From Prochlorococcus marinus XMU1411 (lineage in GTDB: Bacteria > Cyanobacteriota > Cyanobacteriia > PCC-6307 > Cyanobiaceae), in assembly GCF_017696075.1 (NCBI RefSeq), contig NZ_JAAORI010000003.1, forward strand, positions 434,001 to 498,000: 64,000 nt of DNA, in the 5' to 3' direction. Both the position numbers and the translations under genes were made by a program. This document shows, in pieces, positions 9,890-19,137 of the stretch (position 1 is its first letter; every line of letters begins with the position of its first letter). The notes beneath the pieces were generated by a model, which saw nothing but the letters and a program-made list of their open reading frames with translations, was not told the origin of the DNA and searched no databases.

Positions 9890-10941
9890 TTTGTTTTTAA
9901 TGGAAAAGGAGATGGATATGGATTACCTTGTGGACTTAATTTTTCAAAGATTGATTCCAAAGATTGATTTATTATATTTACTTGTTTGGCTTCATTCTTA
10001 ACTATTGTGTTCCTGATAAGAATTACTTCTTGATTTTTTTCTTTGAGATTACATTCTTCGAGAAAAAGATTTAATTGAGAATTTTCTTTATAGGTTTTTA
10101 AATATGAAACAGGTGATTTTTCAAAAAATTTATTTATAAATTCTTTTAAAATAGAATTGAATCTCTTATCCCAATATCTACTCATAGTTAAAGTATAAAT
10201 TTCTTCGTTTTGATAATTTATATCTTTTAAAATTGTACATAAAACTGAATTTTCATATATTAAGGCACCACTTTTAGAGTTATTTCTTTTAAGAATGTCG
10301 TCTTGATCAAAATCTAAAATATTTCTTATTAAGGGAGATTGATTTGATCTTATGAAATTCACTATTTTTAATATATTTTGTTTATTAATGTTTTGGAATT
10401 CATTAATTAACGCATAGCCATTTGTATTTTGCTTTATAGATTTATTTAGATCAGAACCATCCCATAGGATTATCTCTCCTAACGGTTGAAAGCCTAATTC
10501 TCTTGAGGTTGATATGAGGTCAACATTATTTATATCAGCGTTAATTATCCAACTTGAAGTTTTGATGTCTTTTATTGAGATAGATTTTTTTATCAATCCT
10601 AAAGTTAATTGTTTATTTGTTAAGGAACACTTTTTGTTAATCAACTTGGGTTTAGATATTTTTAAGCAAGTCTCTTTTTTGTTTAAAGGAAAAATATTCA
10701 AATAACCAATAATCTCGTTTCCATTTATAGCAATTATGCATTTGTTTTTATTTTTCTTAAGATTATTTAAAAAAATTTTTAAGTCATCAAAGGTATTTAT
10801 AATTGCCATCTTTAAAAACCAATTATTCAATTCCTTATTTTTAATATCTATTAAAAGGTTAATGTGTCTTATATGGAGATCTTCAAAAGTTACTTCCATT
10901 CCTTTTTCTGATTGAAAAGAATAAGAGGTATCTTTTTTCAT
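9886..10941 (-). CDS. Conserved hypothetical protein, GNAT-like N-terminal region
   Basis: A 351-residue soluble protein. Residues 15-150 read like a GNAT acetyltransferase fold: [11 protein letters not shown], then the strand pair [17 protein letters not shown], then a later [11 protein letters not shown] segment. The second half (about 180-320) could be another degenerate GNAT copy. The acetyl-CoA loop is not clear, so activity is uncertain. Abuts the CofE-like gene without a gap and overlaps ruvX by 4 bp, so it belongs to the same transcription unit. Confidence 0.6.
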   Translation of the reverse strand: MKKDTSYSFQSEKGMEVTFEDLHIRHINLLIDIKNKELNNWFLKMAIINTFDDLKIFLNNLKKNKNKCIIAINGNEIIGYLNIFPLNKKETCLKISKPKLINKKCSLTNKQLTLGLIKKSISIKDIKTSSWIINADINNVDLISTSRELGFQPLGEIILWDGSDLNKSIKQNTNGYALINEFQNINKQNILKIVNFIRSNQSPLIRNILDFDQDDILKRNNSKSGALIYENSVLCTILKDINYQNEEIYTLTMSRYWDKRFNSILKEFINKFFEKSPVSYLKTYKENSQLNLFLEECNLKEKNQEVILIRNTIVKNEAKQVNIINQSLESIFEKLSPQGNPYPSPFPLKTK

Positions 10942-12108
10942 TTACTTTTTTTCTCTTATTAATACTATAGGAGTTTTTTCCTCTCCATTGCCAGCTGGAT
11001 TTGATATTAAGTTTCTTTTGAGTATTTTATTTACTTTTTTATTTGAACTAGCTATGACTTTTACACCTCCAAGATCATTAACATCGACTACAGCAACATC
11101 AATATTTAGATAGTTCGATACCTCTTTACAAAATAAATCCGCATTGAGAGGACCCATAACTATACTCTTGTCGTAAGGTGTAACTGTACCACTTATATCA
11201 TCAATAAGAGATGATTCTGAACCAGTTAACCTATAAAACATACCCTTAATACCAAATAATTTGAAGAGAAATCCAACAAATAGTGCAAAGGTTATTCTTG
11301 TGACTCCTATTTTATTAATTAATAATTGCATGCCGCAAGCTGTTGCGAGACTGCTTGTAGGGTGAAAAAAGTAACATAAAGCTTTCGAAAATAAACTATA
11401 TTCTAAATTTTGAGGGGAAATATATCTATTTTGCATAATCGCTAGTGGACTCTCACCGATTGTTAAAATATCATTTTTTTCTACAATTCCTTTACAGTAT
11501 TCAATTACGATATTTACTGGGTTATCAAAGCAACCAAGTAAATCAGTTTTAATAGCAAAAGCTTTATATTTATTATTTAAACGAATTTCAAAAACTTCTT
11601 TAGGCCTTTGTTTTTGACCATCTAAATTAATTAACAAACAATCCTTATTATTTGATATGCCAAAATGTCCATAGTTCTCCCAAAATACTTTTAACCATAG
11701 ATATTTTATTTTTTTTCTAAAATTATTATTGCTGAATTTATATATGATTCTTACAAATAAGTCTGAATTTGACTTGATAATTGTTGTTGGCCAGTAATTA
11801 TTTAAATTCTTAATTTTATTATTTTCATATATATAAATATCTTCTTGATAATTAAAATTTTGGCAATATTCGTTACCTTTACTTTTAAAAAGATCTAATT
11901 CAAAATTTATATTAGATACCATCGTCTCTTTGGTTTTACTTTTATTAGTTATTTTTAAATCAATAATTAATTCGTTTAAACCATCCTTTTTTTTGATTTT
12001 GTAATTTATAGGAACCAGATTTAACTTCGATTTGGGTGAGTTTTTAATATATAAATCTGAAAGAATTAAAAAAATTAAAAGAACTAAGAGGATATTTATT
12101 AATATCAT
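10942..12108 (-). CDS. CofE-like (F420-0:gamma-glutamyl ligase-like) membrane-anchored protein
   Basis: A 388-residue protein with one N-terminal membrane segment (residues 1-20), a beta-rich region to about residue 170, and a C-terminal part resembling CofE: FAIKTDLLGCFDNPVNIV, KNDILTIGESPLAIMQ and MGPLNADLFCKEV...VAVVDVNDLGG. CofE adds glutamate to coenzyme F420. F420 is not expected in Prochlorococcus, and no other F420 gene is in the window, so a different amide-ligase reaction is more likely. Same transcription unit as the flanking genes. Confidence 0.65.
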   Translation of the reverse strand: MILINILLVLLIFLILSDLYIKNSPKSKLNLVPINYKIKKKDGLNELIIDLKITNKSKTKETMVSNINFELDLFKSKGNEYCQNFNYQEDIYIYENNKIKNLNNYWPTTIIKSNSDLFVRIIYKFSNNNFRKKIKYLWLKVFWENYGHFGISNNKDCLLINLDGQKQRPKEVFEIRLNNKYKAFAIKTDLLGCFDNPVNIVIEYCKGIVEKNDILTIGESPLAIMQNRYISPQNLEYSLFSKALCYFFHPTSSLATACGMQLLINKIGVTRITFALFVGFLFKLFGIKGMFYRLTGSESSLIDDISGTVTPYDKSIVMGPLNADLFCKEVSNYLNIDVAVVDVNDLGGVKVIASSNKKVNKILKRNLISNPAGNGEEKTPIVLIREKK

Positions 12109-12117
12109 TTTTTTAAA

Positions 12118-12666
12118 TTAATTTTTGTTTTTATCTTTTTTTTCAGAAATGATACTGTTGTATTCATTAAAACTTTCTACAGAAAATGTAGTATCTTCTA
12201 AATCAATTCCCTTTAGTTCTCCTATAACTTTGTTTAATTCATCTATACTAATCATTCCATTTTTATCATATTGCACTTGTCCATCACTATTTAAAATAAT
12301 GGTTTGTGGAATTAATCCGTTCCAATAATAATTAGGTTCATTTCTAAGATCAGACTTTTCTTTATCCTGTAATTCATCAGTAGTTAGAGCAATGATATCT
12401 ATATTATTTCTCCATATCAAATCTAAACCGGATATTATCGGAGCCATAGCTTTACTATCTGAGCTGTCGTCAAGATAAAAAAATAAAACTGATACTCTTT
12501 TATTCTTTAATGATTCCTGAAGAGTTGTCTGGGGTGGAACTATAGCCCCATTACCTGCGTATATAGGAAAGATGTTGCCATCGTAACTATCAGAATCTCT
12601 AGAGGCATTTGCTTTATATGGACTTAAGAAAATTAATGCTATTAGGATCCATTGAACTATTTTCAT
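12118..12666 (-). CDS. Exported thioredoxin-fold protein lacking CxxC
   Basis: A 182-residue protein with a signal peptide (residues 1-21, cleavage after NASR-type region). The mature part follows thioredoxin order: VSVLFFYLDDSSDSKAMAPI (where CxxC would be), a central helix-strand pair, then GLIPQTIILNSDGQVQYD with the cis-proline. The redox cysteines are absent, so it is not a classical oxidoreductase. Probably lumenal or periplasmic. Sits 9 bp before the CofE-like gene. Confidence 0.65.
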   Translation of the reverse strand: MKIVQWILIALIFLSPYKANASRDSDSYDGNIFPIYAGNGAIVPPQTTLQESLKNKRVSVLFFYLDDSSDSKAMAPIISGLDLIWRNNIDIIALTTDELQDKEKSDLRNEPNYYWNGLIPQTIILNSDGQVQYDKNGMISIDELNKVIGELKGIDLEDTTFSVESFNEYNSIISEKKDKNKN

Positions 12667-12679
12667 TAAAGTTTAAAAC

Positions 12680-14296
12680 TTACTTTGAACTTGATCTTCC
12701 TAATCCTTGAAGGATTCCTTTCCCAACTAAACCGATAGCTTTGCCAACGACCTTTGTAAGGAAAGTTACGAAAAGATTACCGATATATTTTACAGCAACT
12801 TCTAACTGAGGTGCTACGGCATCTCTTATCTCAACTAACAATGTAACTTGTTTTTGTAGCCATTCTAGATTCTCTAATTCTTTCTCCCTATTTTCATTTT
12901 TGAAGTATCGGGTAAATTTTTTATCTATAATATCAATATATTCTCGCTTACTCTCATACAAGTAGATAGGCATATAAATATAGTCATGCCAGCGATTGTA
13001 GTTATTAATATTATTTCTAAATCTTTCAAAATTTCTTGTCGATTGTAATTCGGGATTTATAAGTACAGTCCTTAATTCAGGCCAAGAAGAACAAATATTA
13101 AAGATTTCAGAAGCTAATAAATTACAGTTCCTTATTGTCCAATTTGAAATTATATTTTCAAGGATCAAAAATGATTCTGTTTCATATAGAGGGATTAATT
13201 TTCCATCATAGTCAAGAGCTTCATTTTTAATAATTGGCTCAATAAACATTATTGATTCATGTGATTCTCTATCTATCTCTTCGCAACTTACTTCACTATA
13301 TATAAAATCATTTATTGAAATGGATTCGCCTCCTTTCTTTAATCGAAAATAGCTGTCTGTGATGTTTGAAATTGTATTAACTTTAAGTTCTTTTATAAGA
13401 GAATTTAAATCATCTTTAAAATCTTTCTCCTTATAGTTTTCCTTAATATTTTGTACTAAATTATCTAACTCATCTAACATTTTGCAAATTAGTCTTGAAA
13501 TGAATTCTTTCTTTATCCCAGAGAGAATTATTGATGAATTATTAAATTCAACCTGTAAGTTAGTTGAGCTATACCTTTCTTTTAGTCTATCTAAAATTAA
13601 ATTCCATATTTCTGTAGTGTTTTTATCTTTAATGAATACAGTGTTCTTATTTTCAATATTAATTTTATTTTCAGTGTAAACTGCCTCTGTATAAAGTTCT
13701 AGTGAATTACCCCATAAGAAAATTAGAAAAGATTTTGCAGTAATAAGTTCTCTTAATCTTCCTTTTAAAATGAATTTATAAAATTCTGGTGTTGAATCAG
13801 AGTTAACATATTTGAAAATATAATTAATTTCAGAATCTATTTGTTTAAGACCTGAAGTTAGAATTTTTTGACTAAAAGAGAGAGGTTTATTTTTGTTAAA
13901 TTTAACTTGGGAATTATTTTCAATATCAAATACCCTTCCTCCATTTAAAATGGTACCAATAGATTCAAGAACTTTTTCTGCACTGGGATTTAAAAGAAAA
14001 CCTTCAGCATTTAACGATGGAAAAGTATTTGCTTCATAAACAAATTCGCCAGAGATAATTATAAGAAACTTTGACTCATCATATCTTTCTCTTAATTTTA
14101 ATAATTCTAACCTTATAAGATCTTCTGATTGGGAATTAAGAACATTCCATATAACTAAATCCGGAGTTTTATCACCTGTTCCATTATTAAAATTAATGTC
14201 TAAATTTTGGTCTAGTGATGTTAACTTAAGCGATAAAGATTCTGCTATTAAGCTTGGAGCAATAATCAATATCGGTTTTTTTGAAATTAATTCCAA
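12680..14296 (-). CDS. Pseudo-receiver protein, DUF3685/Ycf55-like
   Basis: A 538-residue cyanobacterial protein. The first 120 residues follow a response-regulator receiver fold (PILIIAPSLIAESLSLKL, then LVIWNVLN, FLIIISGEF, AEGFLLNPSAEKVLESIGTIL), but the phospho-acceptor Asp position reads as Asn/Leu, so it is a pseudo-receiver. The rest is helical, ending in a Gly-rich amphipathic tail (VVGKAIGLVGKGILQGLGR). The resemblance to DUF3685 is from memory. Function unknown. Located 13 bp before the thioredoxin-like gene. Confidence 0.6.
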   Translation of the reverse strand: MELISKKPILIIAPSLIAESLSLKLTSLDQNLDINFNNGTGDKTPDLVIWNVLNSQSEDLIRLELLKLRERYDESKFLIIISGEFVYEANTFPSLNAEGFLLNPSAEKVLESIGTILNGGRVFDIENNSQVKFNKNKPLSFSQKILTSGLKQIDSEINYIFKYVNSDSTPEFYKFILKGRLRELITAKSFLIFLWGNSLELYTEAVYTENKINIENKNTVFIKDKNTTEIWNLILDRLKERYSSTNLQVEFNNSSIILSGIKKEFISRLICKMLDELDNLVQNIKENYKEKDFKDDLNSLIKELKVNTISNITDSYFRLKKGGESISINDFIYSEVSCEEIDRESHESIMFIEPIIKNEALDYDGKLIPLYETESFLILENIISNWTIRNCNLLASEIFNICSSWPELRTVLINPELQSTRNFERFRNNINNYNRWHDYIYMPIYLYESKREYIDIIDKKFTRYFKNENREKELENLEWLQKQVTLLVEIRDAVAPQLEVAVKYIGNLFVTFLTKVVGKAIGLVGKGILQGLGRSSSK

Positions 14297-14375
14297 GACT
14301 AGATTTCTTATCTCTTATACAAAATTAACTAACAATTACTGCAAATACCAGCCTTAAATCGATTTTTATACTCTT

Positions 14376-15143
14376 TTAGGCGTAGTAATTTCTGTTTAAA
14401 TCAAAGTCATTTAATCTCTCTGATGACAATACATTATTCGCTTCCTTGATCGTGAATTTATTTTCATAAAGAGCTTTACCTACAATTACTCCAAAGAGTC
14501 CAGAGTTTTCAAATTTTACTAACGATAATAAATCAGAAATTGAACCAACACCTCCTGAGGCTATTACTGGAATATCTGTAATTTCAAGTATGCTTTTTAT
14601 GAATTCTTCATTTGTCCCTTCTAACGTCCCATCTGTATTTATATCTGTAACAATAAAACTTGCAATTTTAAATGAAGAAAAATCCTTTACTAGATCTTTG
14701 GCAAAAATATTAGATTGCTCAAGCCAACCCCTTGTACTAACTTTTCCATCTTTTGCATCTATCCCAACAATTATCCTTCCAGGAAATTTATTTGATAAGT
14801 CTTTAACTAGCTCTTTATTTTCTATTGCAGAGGTTCCCATGATAACTTTCTCAATACCATAAGAAAATAATTGCTCTATCCTTTCTTGAGACCTTATCCC
14901 CCCACCTATTTGAATTGGTATGTTAACTGTTTTTGCAATCTTTTTTATTGATTCATCGTTTGTTGGGGATCCAGATTTTGCAGCATCCAAATCAACTATA
15001 TGTATATATTTTGCCCCTTCGCTTTCCCAAAATTTAGCTTGCTCATTAGGCTCTTTGGTGAAGTCTTTTCTTTTATTAAAGTCGCCTTTAAAAAGCCTCA
15101 CACACTTACCGTTCATTAAATCAATTGCTGGAATTAGGTCCAT
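14376..15143 (-). CDS. hisA: ProFAR isomerase
   Basis: A 255-residue TIM barrel, 1-(5-phosphoribosyl)-5-[(5-phosphoribosylamino)methylideneamino] imidazole-4-carboxamide isomerase of histidine synthesis. Seen: LIPAIDLMNGKCVRLF with the catalytic Asp at residue 8, IQIGGGIRS near 75, GIDAKDGKVSTRGW near 125 and IASGGVGS near 194. It is the first gene of the long minus-strand run, divergent from the epimerase gene at 15236. Confidence 0.97.
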   Translation of the reverse strand: MDLIPAIDLMNGKCVRLFKGDFNKRKDFTKEPNEQAKFWESEGAKYIHIVDLDAAKSGSPTNDESIKKIAKTVNIPIQIGGGIRSQERIEQLFSYGIEKVIMGTSAIENKELVKDLSNKFPGRIIVGIDAKDGKVSTRGWLEQSNIFAKDLVKDFSSFKIASFIVTDINTDGTLEGTNEEFIKSILEITDIPVIASGGVGSISDLLSLVKFENSGLFGVIVGKALYENKFTIKEANNVLSSERLNDFDLNRNYYA

Positions 15144-15235
15144 AGAATCATCCTTTTCATTAATTACTTATTAGTAGTACTATTCAATATGTAATTCTAT
15201 TTAAGATTACTACTTCAGTTAAATATTTTTTGAAT

Positions 15236-16156
15236 ATGAAAATTCTTGTAATGGGTGGCACTAGATTTGTTGGCAAGTCTTTGGTTGGAAAGTTATTAAG
15301 TAAAAATTATGATATTGATATTTTTACGAGAGGTAATAAAGCTAATCCTGAAAAAACAAATTTAATTAAGGGTGATAGAAATAATTCAGAAGATATCGTC
15401 AAGCTAAGAAATGAAAAGTATGATGTTGTTTTTGATGTTTCTGGACGAGAGTTAGAACAAACCAAACTTCTTATAGAAAATTTAGATAACTCTTTTCACA
15501 GATATATATATGTCAGCTCTGCAGGTGTTTATAAAGATAATTTTGAAATACCATTATCCGAAGTTGATCCAATTGATCCAGAAAGTAGGCACAAAGGAAA
15601 GTTTGAGGCAGAAAATTGGTTAAAAAACCAAAAAATTCCTTTTACAAGTTTTAGACCTACTTATATTTATGGACCAGGAAATTATAATAAAATTGAAAAT
15701 TGGTTTTTTGAAAGGTTATTTACTAAAAAATCTATACCAATCCCTGGTGACGGTTCTTTAATTACTCAGCTAGGCCATGTTTCTGATTTAACTGATGTAA
15801 TGATTAGGTGCATAAATTTTGAAAATTCCAAAAATAATATTTACAACTGTTCAGGTGAAAAAGGAATAACAATCAAGGGTTTAATTTATTTATGTGCGAA
15901 GGTTCTTGGATTAAACCAAAATGAGATTTCTTTAAGAACATTTGATTATCAAAAATTAGATCCTAAGTCTCGAAAGGGATTTCCAATTAGATTAAATCAT
16001 TATCAGACTGATATCTCTAAGATAAAACGTGATTTAGAGTGGGCGCCAACTTTTGATTTATTTAATGGTCTAAAAGATAGTTTTGTGAATGATTTTAATA
16101 ATAAAAAGAGTGAGGAGTTTGATGAAAATTTAGATAATATTCTTTTTAATTCTTAA
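15236..16156 (+). CDS. NAD-dependent epimerase-like protein, CSP41-type
   Basis: A 306-residue extended short-chain dehydrogenase. The N-terminus MKILVMGGTRFVGKSL has the G-x2-x2-G nucleotide motif, and YIYVSSAGVYKDN near residue 96 is followed by the E-rich segment typical of the plastid CSP41 RNA-binding family and its cyanobacterial homologues. The catalytic Tyr-x3-Lys is not clear (RPTYIYGPGN occurs instead), as in CSP41. Start set at ATG 15236; a TTG lies two codons upstream. The 3' end overlaps pgsA by 27 bp, tail to tail. Confidence 0.8.
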   Translation: MKILVMGGTRFVGKSLVGKLLSKNYDIDIFTRGNKANPEKTNLIKGDRNNSEDIVKLRNEKYDVVFDVSGRELEQTKLLIENLDNSFHRYIYVSSAGVYKDNFEIPLSEVDPIDPESRHKGKFEAENWLKNQKIPFTSFRPTYIYGPGNYNKIENWFFERLFTKKSIPIPGDGSLITQLGHVSDLTDVMIRCINFENSKNNIYNCSGEKGITIKGLIYLCAKVLGLNQNEISLRTFDYQKLDPKSRKGFPIRLNHYQTDISKIKRDLEWAPTFDLFNGLKDSFVNDFNNKKSEEFDENLDNILFNS

Positions 16157-16669
16157 ATAGCCTAATAAAGTCACAAAAGTCAGTATGAATCCTAACCAAT
16201 AAAAAATTAAAGCCAAATTATTCAATAAGCTAATTTTTAATGGTGTAAAGAAGGTTATTACTGAAATAAAAAAGAAAAATGTTTTATATTTTCCTAAAAT
16301 TGATGCTGGTAAACCGTCTTTTGTAGAGTTCCTTAGACTAGAGATAATTAATTCTCTAAATAAAATTAATGACAAAGACCAGAAGGGTATAAAATTATTC
16401 TTACAAAGGAAGGTCAAAGGAATTAAATAGAATACTTTATCGCTTAGGGGGTCAAGGATAGCTCCTAATCTGGTTTTAAGATTGAATTTCCTTGCAATTA
16501 ACCCGTCAAAATAATCAGTTAAACCTCCAATAATAATCAATATAAAGACATAAAAAGGTCTGTTAATTTCTAAAAAAATTATTAATGGAAATACAAGGAA
16601 AAGGCGAGATATCGATAATAAATTGGGAATATTCAATGCCAAATTTTTAAGATTTTTTCTTAATAACAA
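16130..16669 (-). CDS. pgsA: CDP-diacylglycerol-glycerol-3-phosphate 3-phosphatidyltransferase
   Basis: A 179-residue integral membrane CDP-alcohol phosphotransferase making phosphatidylglycerolphosphate, precursor of phosphatidylglycerol needed in thylakoids. Visible family signature from GGLTDYFDGLIARKF through LGAILDPLSDKVFYL, i.e. D-G-x2-A-R-x8-G-x3-D-x3-D. Five or six hydrophobic segments. Tail-to-tail overlap with the epimerase-like gene. Confidence 0.93.
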   Translation of the reverse strand: MLLRKNLKNLALNIPNLLSISRLFLVFPLIIFLEINRPFYVFILIIIGGLTDYFDGLIARKFNLKTRLGAILDPLSDKVFYLIPLTFLCKNNFIPFWSLSLILFRELIISSLRNSTKDGLPASILGKYKTFFFFISVITFFTPLKISLLNNLALIFYWLGFILTFVTLLGYLRIKKNII

Positions 16670-16853
16670 ATTAGTTTTTGTATATAAAAAATATATTACA
16701 CTCTCAACAAACTTAAATTTTTAGTAGAAATTATAAATGGTTTTTGATGATAGATTCTAAAATTAAATTTAAATCTGAATCCTAAAGATTATAAACTCAA
16801 CTTCTCTTTATGAATGATGATGTTTTATATTACAAAATTATTACTTATATCTA

Positions 16854-17465
16854 ATGCAGCCTCATAGCCTAAAGCTATCTCCAGAATCTGATTTGATAAA
16901 TTCAATTAAAGAATATTCTTTATCGAATAGTTTATACGGGTATGTTTCTGGAGTGGTTGGTAATCTTAGAAAAGTTTGTATTCAATGCCCAGGAAATCAA
17001 GAGATAAATGAATTTGAAGGAAATCTAGAGATAGTTTCTTTAAACGGACATTTTAATAAGGGAGATGTTCATTTACATTTGAGTTTTGCGGATGAGGGAT
17101 GCAATGTCTTCGGCGGGCATCTTGAGGAGGGATGTATTGTAAAAAAAGGTACTGATATATTATTACTTTCTTTTGAACAGAAAATTATTAATATCTCAAA
17201 TCATGATTTAATCGCAAATGAATCACGTGTAAAAGCATATATTTTAAAGGATTGTCCTTGGTCTAAAAGAGCAATTAGGTTGCTTAATTCTTTATCTATC
17301 CCTCATGAAGTTACTTTAATAGACAATGATGAGAGCTTTCAAAAAATAATGACTCAAAGTAGCCATAATACTTTCCCTCAAATATTTTTGGATAATAAAT
17401 TTTTTGGAGGATATGATGAACTTTCAGAACAAGCAAAATTGGATAACTTAATTTCATTTAAGTAA
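16854..17465 (+). CDS. PPC/DUF296 domain fused to a monothiol-like glutaredoxin
   Basis: A 203-residue two-domain protein. Residues 1-120 are a PPC (DUF296) domain: SLYGYVSGVVGNLRKV, then HLHLSFADEGCNVFGGHLEEG, the hallmark. Residues 125-203 are a glutaredoxin fold: the active-site loop DCPWSKRA (CxxS, one cysteine), NTFPQIF with the cis-Pro, and GGYDEL which binds glutathione in relatives. Bacterial PPC proteins form trimers with a conserved pocket. The fusion suggests a glutathione-linked sensor or redox role; this is inference. Single gene with about 180 bp of empty sequence upstream. Confidence 0.8.
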   Translation: MQPHSLKLSPESDLINSIKEYSLSNSLYGYVSGVVGNLRKVCIQCPGNQEINEFEGNLEIVSLNGHFNKGDVHLHLSFADEGCNVFGGHLEEGCIVKKGTDILLLSFEQKIINISNHDLIANESRVKAYILKDCPWSKRAIRLLNSLSIPHEVTLIDNDESFQKIMTQSSHNTFPQIFLDNKFFGGYDELSEQAKLDNLISFK

Positions 17466-17474
17466 TCTAAATTT

Positions 17475-17663
17475 TTAACTATTACGATTTGTAAGCTTTT
17501 CTGTCACTAATTCGTCTTCTAACTGCTTTATTAACCTGGATACAAGACTTTGAAATTCTGGTTGACAGCCTTTAAATGCAGCTTTATGTCTTATTGGCTC
17601 ATTTCTAGTTCTTAAATCAGTAAGCATTAATTGTAATGCGTCAATTTTGGGATTTATTTTCAT
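17475..17663 (-). CDS. Small conserved hypothetical protein
   Basis: A 62-residue soluble, helical, charged protein (KIDALQLMLTDLRTRNEPIR near the start), with one Cys at about residue 34. No membrane segment or known domain. It follows the NAD-binding protein by 26 bp on the same strand, so it is probably cotranscribed. Codon use and composition look like a real gene, but function is unknown. Confidence 0.65.
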   Translation of the reverse strand: MKINPKIDALQLMLTDLRTRNEPIRHKAAFKGCQPEFQSLVSRLIKQLEDELVTEKLTNRNS

Positions 17664-17689
17664 AGTTTTATTTTATATGTTTACATCTT

Positions 17690-18349
17690 TTAAATCATTT
17701 GCATAGCTTTTTTAAAAGATATCTTTTTATTATCATTCGAACTTGTTACTTCTATTAATTTATTTATAGATTCTTTGTTTTTTAAAGACTCTATACAACA
17801 TTGTGCCACTAATCTTCTTGGGATTGAGCCATTAATTTGAGTATCCTCTTTTGAATAATTTATATTTTCTGATTTAATTTCTTCATTTTCCTTTAGTCCT
17901 CCAGGTCTAATAATAGTCCATTCGAAATTTGAGTTTCTAAGAAAGTTTTCACCTATTTTCTTCCATATAAGAATTAAACCAAATAAGTTTAATGGGTGAA
18001 ATAATTTACCAGTACACAGAGAACTTATTAAAACAACTCTCTTAATACCAACTCTTTTACAACTCTCCAATTGCCTGTATACGCCTAATGCATCAACCTT
18101 TGCAGGGCCGGTTAAATCTAATGATGCTCTCGCACCAGTGGCAATTACCAATGCATCAATATCTTTTAATGCTTTATCAAGCTCTTGTTTATTTTCTAAT
18201 GAAATTCTAATTGTTTCTAGATTCTTTAGTCCTTCTGAAACTTTTGACTTCTTTCTAATAATTTGCCTTACTTTAAATCCTTTCTTAACTGCCTCTTCAG
18301 AAATTCTATAACCCGTCTTACCAGAAGCACCAGTAATTGCTATTTTCAT
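17690..18349 (-). CDS. NAD(P)-binding atypical SDR (NmrA/HSCARG-like)
   Basis: A 219-residue Rossmann-fold protein with MKIAITGASGKTGYRI at the start (TGxxGxxG), an ALVIATGARASLDLTGP segment near residue 70, VVLISSLCTG near 107 and IIRPGGLKENE near 150. These are marks of the atypical short-chain family used as quinone or NAD-sensing proteins and PSII assembly factors. ATG at 18349 is preferred over a TTG three codons upstream because the glycine motif then sits in the usual place. Substrate unknown. Confidence 0.8.
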   Translation of the reverse strand: MKIAITGASGKTGYRISEEAVKKGFKVRQIIRKKSKVSEGLKNLETIRISLENKQELDKALKDIDALVIATGARASLDLTGPAKVDALGVYRQLESCKRVGIKRVVLISSLCTGKLFHPLNLFGLILIWKKIGENFLRNSNFEWTIIRPGGLKENEEIKSENINYSKEDTQINGSIPRRLVAQCCIESLKNKESINKLIEVTSSNDNKKISFKKAMQMI

Positions 18350-18384
18350 AATTAACAAACTTATTTAATAATTATATTAATTTT

Positions 18385-19038
18385 TTAAGGCTTTTTACAT
18401 ATAAATTTCTTTTTTCTTTTGGGATAAAGTGTACGACATAAATAACATTTTGTTCCATCACAGCCTCTAGCGGTACAGTATTCTCTTCCATAAAAAATTA
18501 TTTGTAAATGTAAAGTATTCCATTCATTAATAGGGAATAGTTTTTTTAGGTCTTTTTCTGTTTGAACTACGCTATCTCCATTTGATAGACCCCATCTTTG
18601 AGACAATCTATGAATGTGAGTATCAACTGGGAATGAGGGGATTTTAAACACCTGTGACATTACAACTGATGCTGTTTTATGACCTACCCCTGGAAGCGAT
18701 TCAAGCTTTTCAAAGGTATTTGGGACTATACTTTTGTGCTTCTCAATCAAAAGTTTAGAAAGGTTATAAATGTTCTTTGATTTTTGATTCGAAAGGCCTA
18801 AAAATTTTATGTATTCATAAATGCCATTAATTCCAAGCTTTAACATCTTTTCAGGATTATCAGCTACCTTAAATAAGCTTTTTGTTAATTCATTAACTTT
18901 CTTATCTGTTGATTGAGCACTTAATACTACTGCGACTAGTAGTGTATATGCATTTGTATGATTAAGAGGAATTGGGGGCGATGGATATAGCTTTTTAAGT
19001 TCTTTGCTAATTATTTCTGCTCTTTCAGCCTTTCTCAT
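18385..19038 (-). CDS. nth: Endonuclease III
   Basis: A 217-residue DNA glycosylase/AP lyase that removes oxidised pyrimidines. Seen: VVLSAQSTDKKVN near residue 35, the helix-hairpin-helix LESLPGVGHKTASVV near residue 107 with the catalytic Lys, and PVDTHIHRLSQRWGL with the catalytic Asp. The C-terminal cysteine cluster is CTARGCDGTKCYLC, spaced C-x4-C-x4-C-x2-C, unlike the E. coli 4Fe-4S spacing C-x6-C-x2-C-x5-C. Confidence 0.95.
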   Translation of the reverse strand: MRKAERAEIISKELKKLYPSPPIPLNHTNAYTLLVAVVLSAQSTDKKVNELTKSLFKVADNPEKMLKLGINGIYEYIKFLGLSNQKSKNIYNLSKLLIEKHKSIVPNTFEKLESLPGVGHKTASVVMSQVFKIPSFPVDTHIHRLSQRWGLSNGDSVVQTEKDLKKLFPINEWNTLHLQIIFYGREYCTARGCDGTKCYLCRTLYPKRKKKFICKKP

Positions 19039-19137
19039 TAAAATTTAAAAAAAATTGATTGGTGTATAAAATTATACAATAGATATTTTAGGTTAATATT
19101 TTCTGCTAATTTAATATATTTGAAGTAGAAGAATTTT

